64,000 nucleotides of DNA from the NCBI RefSeq assembly GCF_009932725.1, contig NZ_BLJU01000023.1:41656-105655 (forward strand), written 5' to 3'. Both the position numbers and the translations under genes were made by a program. Numbering within the stretch: the first letter of the stretch is position 1; every line of letters begins with the position of its first letter. The notes beneath the pieces are model-generated. The model saw only the letters and a program-made list of their open reading frames with translations, was not told the origin of the DNA and did not search any database. This stretch comes from Pseudomonas yangonensis (GTDB lineage Bacteria; Pseudomonadota; Gammaproteobacteria; Pseudomonadales; Pseudomonadaceae). Positions 36,961 to 45,673 of this stretch are shown here, piece after piece.

Positions 36961-37120
36961 CGCGTTGGCTCTGAAGAATGAAGGTGACGACGATCAGGAT
37001 CAGCCACAGCAGGTAGGGCCGGTACCAGGCGCCATTGGGGTCGATCCACCAGTCCATGATGGCCGGTGAAAACAGGTAGATCCCCACTACCAGGATCAGA
37101 ACCAGTCGGTAGATATACAT
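36944..37120 (-). CDS. cbrX: small membrane protein CbrX upstream of cbrA
   Basis: A 58-residue protein with two predicted membrane helices: MYIYRLVLILVVGIYLFSPAI, then YLLWLILIVVTFILQSQ, separated by MDWWIDPNGAWYRP, and a short acidic tail DADEL. The ATG at 37120 follows GAGATGTCAC. It overlaps cbrA by 17 bases, which implies translational coupling. A gene of this kind called cbrX is described upstream of cbrA in P. putida; assignment here is by position and size. Its biochemical role is unknown. Confidence 0.8.
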   Translation of the reverse strand: MYIYRLVLILVVGIYLFSPAIMDWWIDPNGAWYRPYLLWLILIVVTFILQSQRDADEL

Positions 37121-37189
37121 GTGACATCTCGTCGAAGGATGTCGCGATGGTAAAGGATGGCGCGCATCGCAAGCCACAAACTTGAAACC

Positions 37190-37256
37190 GGCTCGCGTAG
37201 CCGGAGGGAATGCGGGAATGCCAGCCCATCGTTCCCGGGGTGCATCCGGGCTACGG
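37190..37256. repeat. degenerate copy of the GTAGCCCGG / CCGGGCTAC inverted repeat
   Basis: CGTAGCCGGAGGGAATGCGG near 37195 and GGTGCATCCGGGCTACGG near 37240 are diverged arms of the same repeat family as the perfect copy at 40831-40891. It lies between cbrX and gluQ and may end gluQ transcription. Confidence 0.6.
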
Positions 37257-38141
37257 CTACTTCAATTGCGCTTCGGCCAGGGTGCGGCTGCGGGGAATGC
37301 GCGTGGCGTCCCAGTTGGCGATGCCCCAGGCCAGCAGCTCGGCAGGCGCCGCGCCTTGCAGTTCGGCGGGTGGTTGCTGGCCCAGCGCACGCAGGGCGCG
37401 CAGCAGCAGAGGCCCGGCCTGGTCGGCGGGCAGCGGTGGCGAACGGTAGCTCTTGCCCAGCTTGTGGCCGTCCGGCTGGATGATCAGCGGCACGTGCAGG
37501 TAGCGCGGTTGCGGCAGCCCGAGCAGCTCCTGCAGGTAAAGCTGGCGAGGGGTGGAGTCGAGCAGGTCGGCGCCGCGCACCACGTCGGTCACCCCCTGCC
37601 AGGCATCGTCCAGCACCACGGCGAGCTGATAGGCGAACAACCCATCACGCCGTCGGATCACGAAGTCGCCCACTTCACGGCCCAGGTGCTGACGGAACTC
37701 GCCCTGCACGCGGTCGATGAAGTGGTAGTCCAGCTCCGGTACGCGCAGGCGGATGGCCGCGTCCTGGTCAGGGTGGCAGGCGTTGCGGCAAAAGCCCGGA
37801 TAGATGCCGGCGTAGCCTTCCAGTTGCTTGCGTGAACAGATGCAGGCGTAGGCCAGGCCCTGGCTGAACAGGCGGGCGATCACTGCGGCGTATTCGGCGT
37901 GGCGCTCGCTCTGGCGTACCAGTTCACCGTCCCACTCGAACCCGTAGCACTCCAGGGTGCGCAGGATCGCATCCTGGGCGCCAGGCACTTCCCGCGGCGG
38001 GTCGAGGTCTTCCATGCGCAGCAGCCAGCGGCCGCCGACGGCGCGGGCATCGAGGTAGGAAGCGAGGGCGGCGACCAGCGAGCCGAAGTGCAGGTAACCG
38101 CTGGGCGTAGGGGCGAAGCGCCCGATGTAGGCTGTGTTCAT
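37257..38141 (-). CDS. gluQ: glutamyl-Q tRNA(Asp) synthetase
   Basis: GluQ (GluQRS/YadB) attaches glutamate to queuosine at position 34 of tRNA-Asp. The 294-residue protein is a truncated GluRS without the anticodon-binding domain: it has the HIGH-type segment RFAPTPSGYLHFGSLVAALAS, the KMSKS-type HKLGKS, and a zinc-binding cluster CICSRKQLEGYAGIYPGFCRNAC. It follows dksA on the same strand by 50 bases, the usual dksA-gluQ arrangement. A dyad at 38164-38183 between them limits read-through. Confidence 0.95.
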   Translation of the reverse strand: MNTAYIGRFAPTPSGYLHFGSLVAALASYLDARAVGGRWLLRMEDLDPPREVPGAQDAILRTLECYGFEWDGELVRQSERHAEYAAVIARLFSQGLAYACICSRKQLEGYAGIYPGFCRNACHPDQDAAIRLRVPELDYHFIDRVQGEFRQHLGREVGDFVIRRRDGLFAYQLAVVLDDAWQGVTDVVRGADLLDSTPRQLYLQELLGLPQPRYLHVPLIIQPDGHKLGKSYRSPPLPADQAGPLLLRALRALGQQPPAELQGAAPAELLAWGIANWDATRIPRSRTLAEAQLK

Positions 38142-38154
38142 GAAGCGAGAGCCA

Positions 38155-38183
38155 GAAACAGAGCGGGGCGCCTAAGCGCCCCG
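38155..38183 (-). terminator. hairpin between dksA and gluQ
   Basis: CGGGGCGC (38164-38171) pairs perfectly with GCGCCCCG (38176-38183) across 4 bases. The following sequence on the - strand (CTCTGTTTC) is only weakly T-rich, so partial termination is likely. Confidence 0.55.
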
Positions 38184-38191
38184 TCATCAGA

Positions 38192-38638
38192 TCAGGAACC
38201 GATCTGCTTTTCCTTGATTTCCGCCAGCGTCTTGCAGTCGATGCACAGAGTCGCGGTCGGGCGGGCTTCGAGGCGGCGAATGCCGATCTCGACGCCACAG
38301 GAGTCGCACCAGCCGTAATCGTTGTCTTCGATCAGCTGCAGGGTCTCGTCGATCTTCTTGATCAGCTTGCGCTCGCGATCACGGGCACGCAGTTCCAGGC
38401 TGAACTCTTCTTCCTGGCTGGCGCGGTCGGCCGGATCGGGGAAGTTGGCCGCTTCGTCCTGCATGTGGTGCACGGTACGGTCGACTTCCTGCATCAGCTC
38501 CAGCTTCCACTTATTGAGGATGCTGGTGAAGTGAGCGCGCATCGGCTCGCTCATGTATTCCTCGCCTTTCTTTTCCGGATAAGGCTCGAAACCACGAATC
38601 AGCTGGCTGGTGCTTTTGGCTTTTTCTTTTGTGGGCAT
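38192..38638 (-). CDS. dksA: RNA polymerase-binding transcription factor DksA
   Basis: DksA binds the RNAP secondary channel and, with ppGpp, represses rRNA promoters and activates amino-acid operons. The 148-residue protein has a long coiled coil (about 30-108) with conserved tip acidic residues (DPADRASQEE) and a four-cysteine zinc finger (CDSCGVEIG ... CIDC). The start is ATG (MPTKEKAKSTSQL). It is the canonical zinc-dependent form, and the rrn-type promoter at the window end is a natural target. Confidence 0.97.
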   Translation of the reverse strand: MPTKEKAKSTSQLIRGFEPYPEKKGEEYMSEPMRAHFTSILNKWKLELMQEVDRTVHHMQDEAANFPDPADRASQEEEFSLELRARDRERKLIKKIDETLQLIEDNDYGWCDSCGVEIGIRRLEARPTATLCIDCKTLAEIKEKQIGS

Positions 38639-38896
38639 GGATGACGCCTCTCACTCTTTCGAATCCATCGCGCAGGTTATTCCATTGCCAGGCGTTTGTC
38701 CGGCCCTGCGACTGCAAGCCGGCGAACTTACCAGATCGAATCGGGGCGCGCTACTCCCGGTTGTCTCCGCCTTGTCCGGGCTGTGAACGAAATCTGCATG
38801 GCTCCGGCTGGCAAGCGTAGCGGCGCTTTCGCGTCCTTGCCGAGGCCTCAAGCTGCCCTGCTAGAATCCGCGCCTCGCAACCCTGAAGACGGACCC

Positions 38897-40078
38897 ATGG
38901 CTCAGCTCTACAGCGCGCGCAGTCGCGCCATCGAACCCTTCCATGTGATGGCCTTGCTGGCGCGTGCCAACGAGCTGCAGGCGGCCGGTCACGATGTCAT
39001 TCACCTGGAGATCGGCGAGCCGGACTTCACCACTGCCGAGCCGATCATCCGTGCCGGCCAGGCCGCGCTGGCCGCCGGACACACGCGCTACACCGCAGCG
39101 CGTGGCCTGCCGCAGCTGCGCGAGGCGATTGCCGGCTTCTACGCCGAGCGTTACCGCCTGAGCATCGATCCACAGCGCATCCTGGTCACGCCGGGTGGCT
39201 CCGGGGCGCTGCTGCTGGCCGCCAGCCTGCTGGTCGACCCGGGCAAGCACTGGTTGCTGGCCGACCCGGGCTATCCGTGCAACCGGCACTTCCTGCGCCT
39301 GGTCGAAGGCGCCGCGCAGCTGGTGCCGGTCGGCCCGGACGTGCGCTACCAACTGACCCCGCAACTCATCGAACGGCATTGGGATTCGGACAGCGTCGGT
39401 GCGCTGGTGGCGTCACCGGCCAATCCGACTGGAACGCTGCTGCACAAGGATGAGCTGGCGGCGCTGTCCACCTGCCTCAAGCAGCGTGGCGGTCATCTGG
39501 TGGTGGACGAGATCTACCATGGCCTGACTTATGGCTGCGATGCACCGAGCGTGCTGGAAGTGGACGACGATGCCTTCGTCCTCAATAGTTTCTCCAAATA
39601 TTTCGGCATGACCGGCTGGCGCCTGGGTTGGCTGGTGGCGCCCGCTGCCGCCGTGCCGGAGCTGGAAAAGCTGGCGCAGAACCTCTACATCAGCGCACCG
39701 AGCATGGCCCAGCATGCCGCGCTGGCCTGCTTCGAGCCCGCCACCCTGGCGATCCTCGAAGAGCGCCGCCACGAGTTTCAGCGCCGCCGCGACTATCTGC
39801 TGCCGGCGCTGCGCGAGCTGGGCTTCGGTATCGCCGCTACGCCTGAAGGTGCCTTCTATCTATATGCAGACATCAGCGCCTTCGGTGGCGACGCCTTCGC
39901 CTTCTGCCGCCACTTCATCGAAACCGAGCATGTGGCCTTCACCCCGGGCCTGGATTTCGGCCGTCACCAGGCCGGGCACCATGTGCGCTTCGCCTACACG
40001 CAGAATGTCGAGCGCCTGCAGCAGGCAGTCGAGCGTATCGCCCGCGGTTTGAAGAGCTGGAAGCCCGATGCGTTTTGA
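38897..40078 (+). CDS. PLP-dependent class I/II aminotransferase
   Basis: A 393-residue fold-type I aminotransferase of the aspartate/aromatic group. It contains DVIHLEIGEPDFTTAEP (substrate entry), TRYTAARGLPQLREAI, SPANPTGTLL (PLP contact) and the PLP lysine K234 in NSFSKYFGMTGWRLGWLV. The ATG at 38897 follows GACGGACCC; an in-frame opening to 38696 is not family-like. The sfsA start overlaps its stop by 11 bases, so the two are probably coupled. The donor and acceptor substrates cannot be fixed from sequence. Confidence 0.9.
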   Translation: MAQLYSARSRAIEPFHVMALLARANELQAAGHDVIHLEIGEPDFTTAEPIIRAGQAALAAGHTRYTAARGLPQLREAIAGFYAERYRLSIDPQRILVTPGGSGALLLAASLLVDPGKHWLLADPGYPCNRHFLRLVEGAAQLVPVGPDVRYQLTPQLIERHWDSDSVGALVASPANPTGTLLHKDELAALSTCLKQRGGHLVVDEIYHGLTYGCDAPSVLEVDDDAFVLNSFSKYFGMTGWRLGWLVAPAAAVPELEKLAQNLYISAPSMAQHAALACFEPATLAILEERRHEFQRRRDYLLPALRELGFGIAATPEGAFYLYADISAFGGDAFAFCRHFIETEHVAFTPGLDFGRHQAGHHVRFAYTQNVERLQQAVERIARGLKSWKPDAF

Positions 40079-40775
40079 TCCGCCGCTGGAAGAGGCGCGC
40101 CTGCTGCGTCGCTACAAACGCTTTCTCGCCGATATCGAGACCGCCAGCGGCGAGCAGATGACCATCCACTGCGCCAACACCGGCTCGATGCTCAATTGCA
40201 TGAGCGAAGGTTGCCGGGTCTGGTTCAGCCGCAGCAACGACCCCAAACGCAAGCTGCCGGGCAGTTGGGAAATCAGCGAAACGCCGCAGGGGCGCCTGGC
40301 CTGCATCAATACCGCGCGGGCCAATGCGCTGGTAGAGGAGGCGCTGCGCGCCGGGCTGATCACCGAACTGGCCGGCTTTACCGCGTTCAGGCGCGAGGTG
40401 GCTTACGGGGTGGAGAACAGCCGCGCCGACTTTCGCCTGGATTACCCGGAAGGGCCGGCCTATGTGGAGGTCAAGAGCGTGACGCTGGGCTTCGATGGCA
40501 GCGACGTGGCGGCCTTTCCCGATGCGGTGACGCAGCGCGGCGCCAGGCATCTGCGCGAACTGGCGGCGCTGGCGCGGGCGGGGGTGCGCACGGTGCAGCT
40601 GTATTGCGTGAACCTTTCCGGTATTCGCGCCGTGCGGGCGGCGGAGGAGATCGATCCGGCATACGCGGCGGGGTTGCGTGATGCCAAGGCCGCGGGGGTA
40701 GAGGTGCTGGCCTACGGCGCCGAGCTGAGTCCCGAGGGGATCGCCCTGGTTCGCCGGCTGGAGGTATTGACGTAG
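40068..40775 (+). CDS. sfsA: sugar fermentation stimulation protein SfsA
   Basis: A 235-residue DNA/RNA-binding nuclease-like protein of the SfsA family. Features are MRFDPPLEEARLLRRYKRFLADIE, IHCANTGSM, TARANALVEEAL, and the PD-(D/E)XK-type core SRADFRLDYPEGPAYVEVKSVTL. The family's cellular role is poorly defined. The start lies inside the last codons of the preceding aminotransferase gene. A perfect inverted repeat follows about 55 bases after the stop. Confidence 0.93.
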   Translation: MRFDPPLEEARLLRRYKRFLADIETASGEQMTIHCANTGSMLNCMSEGCRVWFSRSNDPKRKLPGSWEISETPQGRLACINTARANALVEEALRAGLITELAGFTAFRREVAYGVENSRADFRLDYPEGPAYVEVKSVTLGFDGSDVAAFPDAVTQRGARHLRELAALARAGVRTVQLYCVNLSGIRAVRAAEEIDPAYAAGLRDAKAAGVEVLAYGAELSPEGIALVRRLEVLT

Positions 40776-40830
40776 CGCGTGCTGCGCGCACCAGCTTCTG
40801 TTTCGGTAGCACGGCGGGCGCGATGTTGGC

Positions 40831-40891
40831 GTAGCCCGGATGCAATCCGGGAATCCAGTTTTCGCCCATCCCCGGATTGCATCCGGGCTAC
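40831..40891. repeat. perfect 21-bp inverted repeat (GTAGCCCGG family)
   Basis: The arm 40831-40851 (GTAGCCCGGATGCAATCCGG then G) is the exact reverse complement of 40871-40891, with a 19-base spacer. Each arm is itself a small palindrome (CCCGGAT-GCA-ATCCGGG). A degenerate copy occurs at 37190-37256. It lies between two converging genes and may act as a bidirectional terminator or REP/BIME-type element. Confidence 0.85.
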
Positions 40892-41217
40892 CTGGCTGCA
40901 GCGCCTTCGATCCAGACCCCGTGCGCGTCTTCCCTACATTCCAGTGCCTGCAGCGACTGCCCCTCGCAAGGCCCCGCCACGCATTCGCCGCTCTCGATGA
41001 GAAACAGCGCGCCGTGGGTGGCGCAGCGGATCAGGCTGCCGCTGTCGTCAAGGAAGCGATCCTTTTGCCATTCCAGGGCGATGCCGCGGTGCGGGCAGCG
41101 GTTGAGGTAAGCGTGGACCTGGCCGTCGCGGCGTACGACCAGCAGGTTCAATTGGTCGATCACAAAGCCCAGGCTTTGGCCTTCGGCCAGCTCACTCGGG
41201 GCGCATAGGCGGATCAT
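40888..41217 (-). CDS. small Rieske (2Fe-2S) ferredoxin-like protein
   Basis: A 109-residue protein with the two Rieske cluster motifs: NRCPHRGIALEW (C-x-H) and IRCATHGALF (C-x2-H), a single Rieske domain resembling dioxygenase-type ferredoxins or stand-alone NirD-like proteins. The Met at 41217 gives MIRLCAPSELAEGQ. Its stop codon lies inside the 21-bp inverted repeat. There is no partner reductase or oxygenase nearby, so the electron acceptor is unknown. Confidence 0.85.
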   Translation of the reverse strand: MIRLCAPSELAEGQSLGFVIDQLNLLVVRRDGQVHAYLNRCPHRGIALEWQKDRFLDDSGSLIRCATHGALFLIESGECVAGPCEGQSLQALECREDAHGVWIEGAAAR

Positions 41218-41289
41218 CGCGGTCTCCGTTTCAGATGGCGCGATTATCCCGCAGGAAGCAGGAGGGCGCATCCTTGCGCCAAGTGGAAC

Positions 41290-43500
41290 TCAGAACTGCC
41301 AGGAAGCCGATACGCGGAAGCTGCGCCCGGGTTCGCTGTAGTAGTCGACCGGTTGCGGTGTGGTGCGGCCGCCAGCGCTGGGCACGTTGAGGGCGTTCCA
41401 GTACTTCTTGTCGAACAGGTTGAACAGGCCGGCCTGCAGCCTCACGCCGTCCAGCGCTGCCGGTTGCCAGTAGCCGGTGAGGTCGACCACGCCGTAGCCG
41501 GGGGCCTGGAAGTCGCCATCGTTCTCGACCTTGTCGCGGCGGCGCGCGGCGGTCAGCATCAGGTCCGCGCCGTAGCGTTGCTGGGTGTAGCTGAGGCCGA
41601 GGGTGCCGGTCAGCGGGGCGACCGAGTTCAGGTGCTGCTTGGTCTCGCGGTCCTTGCCGACGGCCCAGGCGACCGAGGTCCAGGCCTGCCAGGAGGGCGC
41701 GAACTGCCAGTGTGCGGTGCCTTCGGCTCCGTAGATGCGCACCTTGTCGCGGTTCTCCATTACCTCGAAGAAGGTTGGGAATTCGCCGGGCTGGAAGCCG
41801 TAGTCCGCTTCATTGGCGGTGATGCTGTCGATGAAGTTTCTGTAACGGTTGTCGAACAGGCTGACGGAGCCGCCCAGATGGCTGTCGCCCAGGCGCGCGC
41901 CGACCTCGTAGCCGGTGCTTTTCTCGGGCTTGAGGTTGGGGTTGCCGACTCGCGCGTAGCCCATGCCGGAGTTGGTGAAGGTGCTGTACAGCTCGTTGAC
42001 GTCCGGGGCCTTGAACCCCTGTGCCCATTGCGCGTACAGCGTAGCCAGCTCATGCGCCTGCCAGGTCAGCAGCAGGCTGCCGGCCCAGTTGGAGTCCCTG
42101 TTCTCGGTGAGCATTACGCTGTCGCCGGCCAGCACGTAACCACTGGTGCCGCTGCTGGGCTTGTATTCGTAACGGTCGTAGCGCACGCCCGGCGTCAGGG
42201 TCAGGGTATCGCTGAGGGCGATGTCGTCTTTCAGATAGAGGCCATACAGATTGCCCGGCGTTTTCGGCATCTCGGCCTGATTGGTGTGCAGGTTGACGCA
42301 GGCAAAGTAGATGCCGGCCGGTGTGCTGTCCGGGCGCGGCGGGAAGGGCGGTACCAGCACGCTGGGGCAGGCATCGTAGCCGCTGCTGTACTGCTCGGCC
42401 TCGATGCGGCTCCACTCCGCGCCCAGGGTCAGATTGTGCTGGCCCAGCTGTTTGCCCAGGCTACTGGTGACACCGTACTGGGTCTTCTCGATCTCGTTGC
42501 TGCGGCCGAAGGGGCCGGCCAGCGTTCCGGCGCGGGTCGCCTCTACCTCATCCTCGCGGTGCAGCTTCTGCCAGTAAACGATGGTGTCGGCCCAGTCGAG
42601 CAGGCTGCCCGCGTTATCGGCGCGGTACTGGTGATCGAAGGACAGGCGCTTGCGCTGGTTGTTCTCGCGTGTGTCGTAGTGCCGAGGGTAGTTGGCAGAA
42701 CCCTGGTTGATGCGGCTATCCATGTCCTCGGTGCGTTCGAACAGTTCGGCGGTCACACCGACTCGGTGCCCGCCACCGAGCTTTTGCTGGACCTTCAGCA
42801 GCAGGCTGTGCTGATCGGTATCGCTGGGGTTGGCCTCGGTACGCAGGGTGCCCAGTACATCGCGATTGCCCTGAGTGTCGAGCTCGTGGCCCTTGCGTCC
42901 GCCTGCCTGCAGCAACCAGGAAGTATCCTGAAAACGCCCGGCCAGAGCGGCATTGAGCCCCCAGCTGCGGTCGGCGCTGTCGTAGTCGTTCTTGATCAGG
43001 CCGGCGAACTCGTCCTTGTCGCCTAGCAGGTCATCCGGGCTCAGCGTACGCAGTTGCAGCGCTCCGCCCAGGGCGCCGGAGCCAACCTGGCTGGAGTTGG
43101 CGCCGCGCACCACGTCGATTGCGGACAGGCTCTGGAAGTCGATGCTGTCCAGGCCGCCGTTCACTTCGCGCACGGTGTCGTTCAGCCAGGGCATGCGGAT
43201 GCCGTCGATGGTGGTCAGCACGCGGTCGCGGTCCAGGCCGCGGATGTTGATGCTGTTGTTGCTGCGGTTGAAGTTCACCCCGGGCTCGGCGCGCCGTGAC
43301 AGGTCATCGAAGCTGCGGATCTGACGGCGTTCCAGCGTTTGTGCATCGGTCTGGGTGGTGGTCGGCAACGGCTGCTTGGCTGCTGCGGCAGTGATTTCGA
43401 TGTCGGGCAGTTCGGCCGGGGTAGCGGCCAGGGCCAGGGAAGGACACAGCAACAGCAGCGCAAGCCAGGGGCGGCGAGCGTAGGGCGGGCGAACGAGCAT
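41290..43500 (-). CDS. phuR: TonB-dependent heme receptor PhuR
   Basis: Outer-membrane heme/hemoglobin receptor of about 736 residues. It has a signal peptide (LALLLLCPSLALA-A), a plug domain (FDDLSRRAEPGVNFNRSNNSINIRGLDRDRVLTTIDGIRMP in parts), a 22-strand barrel and a terminal FRVSASWQF. The FRAP/NPNL-type heme motifs are FKAPDVNELY and VGNPNLKPEKSTGYEVG; the segment between has tyrosines and no His, in line with the His/Tyr ligation reported for P. aeruginosa PhuR. The Met at 43500 has GGAG 7 bases upstream. It diverges from phuS across a Fur-box-like region. Confidence 0.9.
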   Translation of the reverse strand: MLVRPPYARRPWLALLLLCPSLALAATPAELPDIEITAAAAKQPLPTTTQTDAQTLERRQIRSFDDLSRRAEPGVNFNRSNNSINIRGLDRDRVLTTIDGIRMPWLNDTVREVNGGLDSIDFQSLSAIDVVRGANSSQVGSGALGGALQLRTLSPDDLLGDKDEFAGLIKNDYDSADRSWGLNAALAGRFQDTSWLLQAGGRKGHELDTQGNRDVLGTLRTEANPSDTDQHSLLLKVQQKLGGGHRVGVTAELFERTEDMDSRINQGSANYPRHYDTRENNQRKRLSFDHQYRADNAGSLLDWADTIVYWQKLHREDEVEATRAGTLAGPFGRSNEIEKTQYGVTSSLGKQLGQHNLTLGAEWSRIEAEQYSSGYDACPSVLVPPFPPRPDSTPAGIYFACVNLHTNQAEMPKTPGNLYGLYLKDDIALSDTLTLTPGVRYDRYEYKPSSGTSGYVLAGDSVMLTENRDSNWAGSLLLTWQAHELATLYAQWAQGFKAPDVNELYSTFTNSGMGYARVGNPNLKPEKSTGYEVGARLGDSHLGGSVSLFDNRYRNFIDSITANEADYGFQPGEFPTFFEVMENRDKVRIYGAEGTAHWQFAPSWQAWTSVAWAVGKDRETKQHLNSVAPLTGTLGLSYTQQRYGADLMLTAARRRDKVENDGDFQAPGYGVVDLTGYWQPAALDGVRLQAGLFNLFDKKYWNALNVPSAGGRTTPQPVDYYSEPGRSFRVSASWQF

Positions 43501-43580
43501 GGTGCTACTCCATTGCATGCTTGGCAGTTCTGCGACTGCCTGGTTGGCGACGGCGCAAGACGTTAACCAGATTATTTAAC

Positions 43581-43600
43581 TGATGCAAATAATTCTCAGG
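43581..43600. promoter_or_regulatory. candidate Fur box between phuR and phuS
   Basis: Read on the - strand, CCTGAGAATTATTTGCATCA resembles the classical GAGAATNATTTGCA-type Fur site. It sits about 80-110 bases upstream of both divergent starts, as expected for an iron-controlled heme locus. Confidence 0.55.
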
Positions 43601-43691
43601 TAGATTATCGTTCTTCTAAATTGCACTGCCGTGCCGGTACGCGCTCGCGTCGGCGACGGTGGTGGTAACCGCCCGTGAGAGAGGAATCCCG

Positions 43692-44756
43692 ATGAGTAGC
43701 GCAAACACTCTGGCCGCGCCGACTGCCGATCTTTACCAGTCCTGGCAGACACTGCGTCATGAGCAGCCCCGCTTGCGTGCCCGCGAAGCAGCGGCGCAGT
43801 TGGGCGTCAGCGAGGCTGAACTGACTGCCAGTCGCCTGAGCATCGATGCACAGCGCCTGCGCCCGGACTGGGCCGAGCTGCTGCCGGCTCTTGGTAGCCT
43901 GGGGCACGTAATGGTGCTGACCCGCAACGAGCACTGCGTTCATGAGCGCAAGGGGCTGTACCGCGAAGTGAGCGTTGCCGCCTCCGGGCAGATGGGCCTG
44001 GTGGTGTCTGCCGATATCGATCTGCGTCTGTTTCTCGGTGGCTGGGCCAGCGTGTTCGCCGTCGCCGAGGAAACCGCCAAGGGCACCCAGCGCAGCATCC
44101 AGGTGTTCGACCAGCAAGGCGTTGCCGTGCACAAGGTCTACCTGACCGAGCGCAGTGAGCTGAGCGCCTGGCAGCCACTGATCGAGCGTTTCGCCGGCGA
44201 GCAGAGCGCCGAGCTGCAATTGCTGCCATCGCCCGTAGCACCAGAGCGCAAGGCCGACGCCGAGATCGACAGCCAGGCGCTGCGCGATGGCTGGGCGAAA
44301 TTGCAGGACACCCATCACTTTTTTGCCCTGCTGAAGAAGCATGAGGTTGCCCGCACCCAGGCGCTGCGTCTGGCCGGCGAGCAGTGGGCGCAGCCGTTGG
44401 CGACCTCCGAGCTGACGGTGCTGATGGAGCAGGCCGCTGCCCGCGAAGTGCCGATCATGGTGTTCGTCGGCAACCGCCACTGCATCCAGATTCACACCGG
44501 CCCGGTGAACAACCTGCGCTGGATGGACAGCTGGTTCAACGTGCTCGATCCCGACTTCAACCTGCACCTGCAGACCCGCGGCGTGGTGGAGCTGTGGCGT
44601 GTGCGCAAACCCAGTGTCGATGGCGTGATCACCAGTCTGGAGGCCTTCGACGCAGGCGGCGAACTGGTGATCCAGCTGTTCGGCGCGCGCAAGCCCGGTA
44701 TGGCAGAGCGCGATGACTGGCGCGAGTTGGCCGAGTCGCTACCCGTGCTGGCCTGA
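43692..44756 (+). CDS. phuS: cytoplasmic heme-trafficking protein PhuS
   Basis: PhuS accepts heme from the importer and passes it to heme oxygenase. The 354-residue protein has two HemS/ChuX domains in tandem (about 15-175 and 195-345), with repeated motifs MVLTRNEHCVHERKGLYREV / IMVFVGNRHCIQIHTGPV and FLGGWASVFAV / WFNVLDPDFNLHL. His and Tyr candidates for heme binding are present. The Met at 43692 has GAGAGGA upstream. It is the first gene of the phuSTUVW operon. Confidence 0.93.
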   Translation: MSSANTLAAPTADLYQSWQTLRHEQPRLRAREAAAQLGVSEAELTASRLSIDAQRLRPDWAELLPALGSLGHVMVLTRNEHCVHERKGLYREVSVAASGQMGLVVSADIDLRLFLGGWASVFAVAEETAKGTQRSIQVFDQQGVAVHKVYLTERSELSAWQPLIERFAGEQSAELQLLPSPVAPERKADAEIDSQALRDGWAKLQDTHHFFALLKKHEVARTQALRLAGEQWAQPLATSELTVLMEQAAAREVPIMVFVGNRHCIQIHTGPVNNLRWMDSWFNVLDPDFNLHLQTRGVVELWRVRKPSVDGVITSLEAFDAGGELVIQLFGARKPGMAERDDWRELAESLPVLA

Positions 44757-44773
44757 GCAGAGGAGTCCAGACC

Positions 44774-45673
44774 ATGCGTCTTGCCAATATCCTGGGCGGT
44801 CTGGCGGCCGTCCTGCTGTTTCCCAATCTGGTACTGGCCGCCGAGCCGTTACCGCAGCGCTGGGTAAGCTCCGGCGGAGCCCTGAGCGAGTGGGTGGTGG
44901 TGCTGGGCGGTGAAAGCAAGCTGGTGGGTGTCGATACCACCAGCCGTCATCCAGCTTCGCTGACCAGGCTGCCCAGCGTTGGATATCAGCGTCAGCTGGC
45001 GGCCGAGGGCATTCTCGCGCTGCGCCCGGACCTGCTGCTCGGCAGCGAGGAGATGGGCCCGCCGCCGGTGCTCGAACAGTTGGCGGCGGCTGGGGTGCGC
45101 ATCGAGCGCCTGACGGCACGGGCCGAGCTGGACAGTCTGCAGGCCAACCTGCAGCGCCTGGGGCAGTTGCTCGGTGATGAGGCAGCGGGGCAACGCGCCT
45201 TTGCCGATTACCAGGCGCGCTTGCAGACCCAGCAGCAATGGGTCGAGCAAGCCCGACGCAGCCAGGAAGCGCCCGGCGTGTTACTACTGCTCGGACACGC
45301 CGGCGGCAGCCCGCTGGTGGGCGGCGTCGATACGGCGGCGGACTGGCTGATCAGTCGTGCCGGTGGGCGCAACCTGGCCAGTCATGACGGCTACAAGGCG
45401 CTGTCCAGTGAGGCGCTGCTGGCTCTCGATCCGCAAGTGGTGGTGGTCGCTGATCGCGCCCTGGAAGGCGATGCCGCGAGGCAGGCCCTGCTGCAGCAGA
45501 ACCCGGCCCTGGCCGGTACCCGCGCGGCGCGCGAGGGACGTTTGCTGGCGCTGGACCCGACCCTGCTGGTCGGCGGCCTTGGGCCGCGCGTACCGGATGG
45601 ACTGGCGATGCTCGCCGCAGGCTTTTATCCTGCCAGCCAACCCCTGACTGCCGAAGCTAAGCGCGAGCCATGA
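44774..45673 (+). CDS. phuT: heme ABC transporter periplasmic binding protein PhuT
   Basis: A 299-residue periplasmic binding protein with a signal peptide (LLFPNLVLA-A) and the TroA/BtuF-type fold. Residue Tyr71 in LPSVGYQRQLAAEGI falls exactly at the position of the heme ligand described for P. aeruginosa PhuT. AGAGGAG precedes the ATG, and its stop overlaps the phuU start by 4 bases (ATGA). Confidence 0.93.
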   Translation: MRLANILGGLAAVLLFPNLVLAAEPLPQRWVSSGGALSEWVVVLGGESKLVGVDTTSRHPASLTRLPSVGYQRQLAAEGILALRPDLLLGSEEMGPPPVLEQLAAAGVRIERLTARAELDSLQANLQRLGQLLGDEAAGQRAFADYQARLQTQQQWVEQARRSQEAPGVLLLLGHAGGSPLVGGVDTAADWLISRAGGRNLASHDGYKALSSEALLALDPQVVVVADRALEGDAARQALLQQNPALAGTRAAREGRLLALDPTLLVGGLGPRVPDGLAMLAAGFYPASQPLTAEAKREP

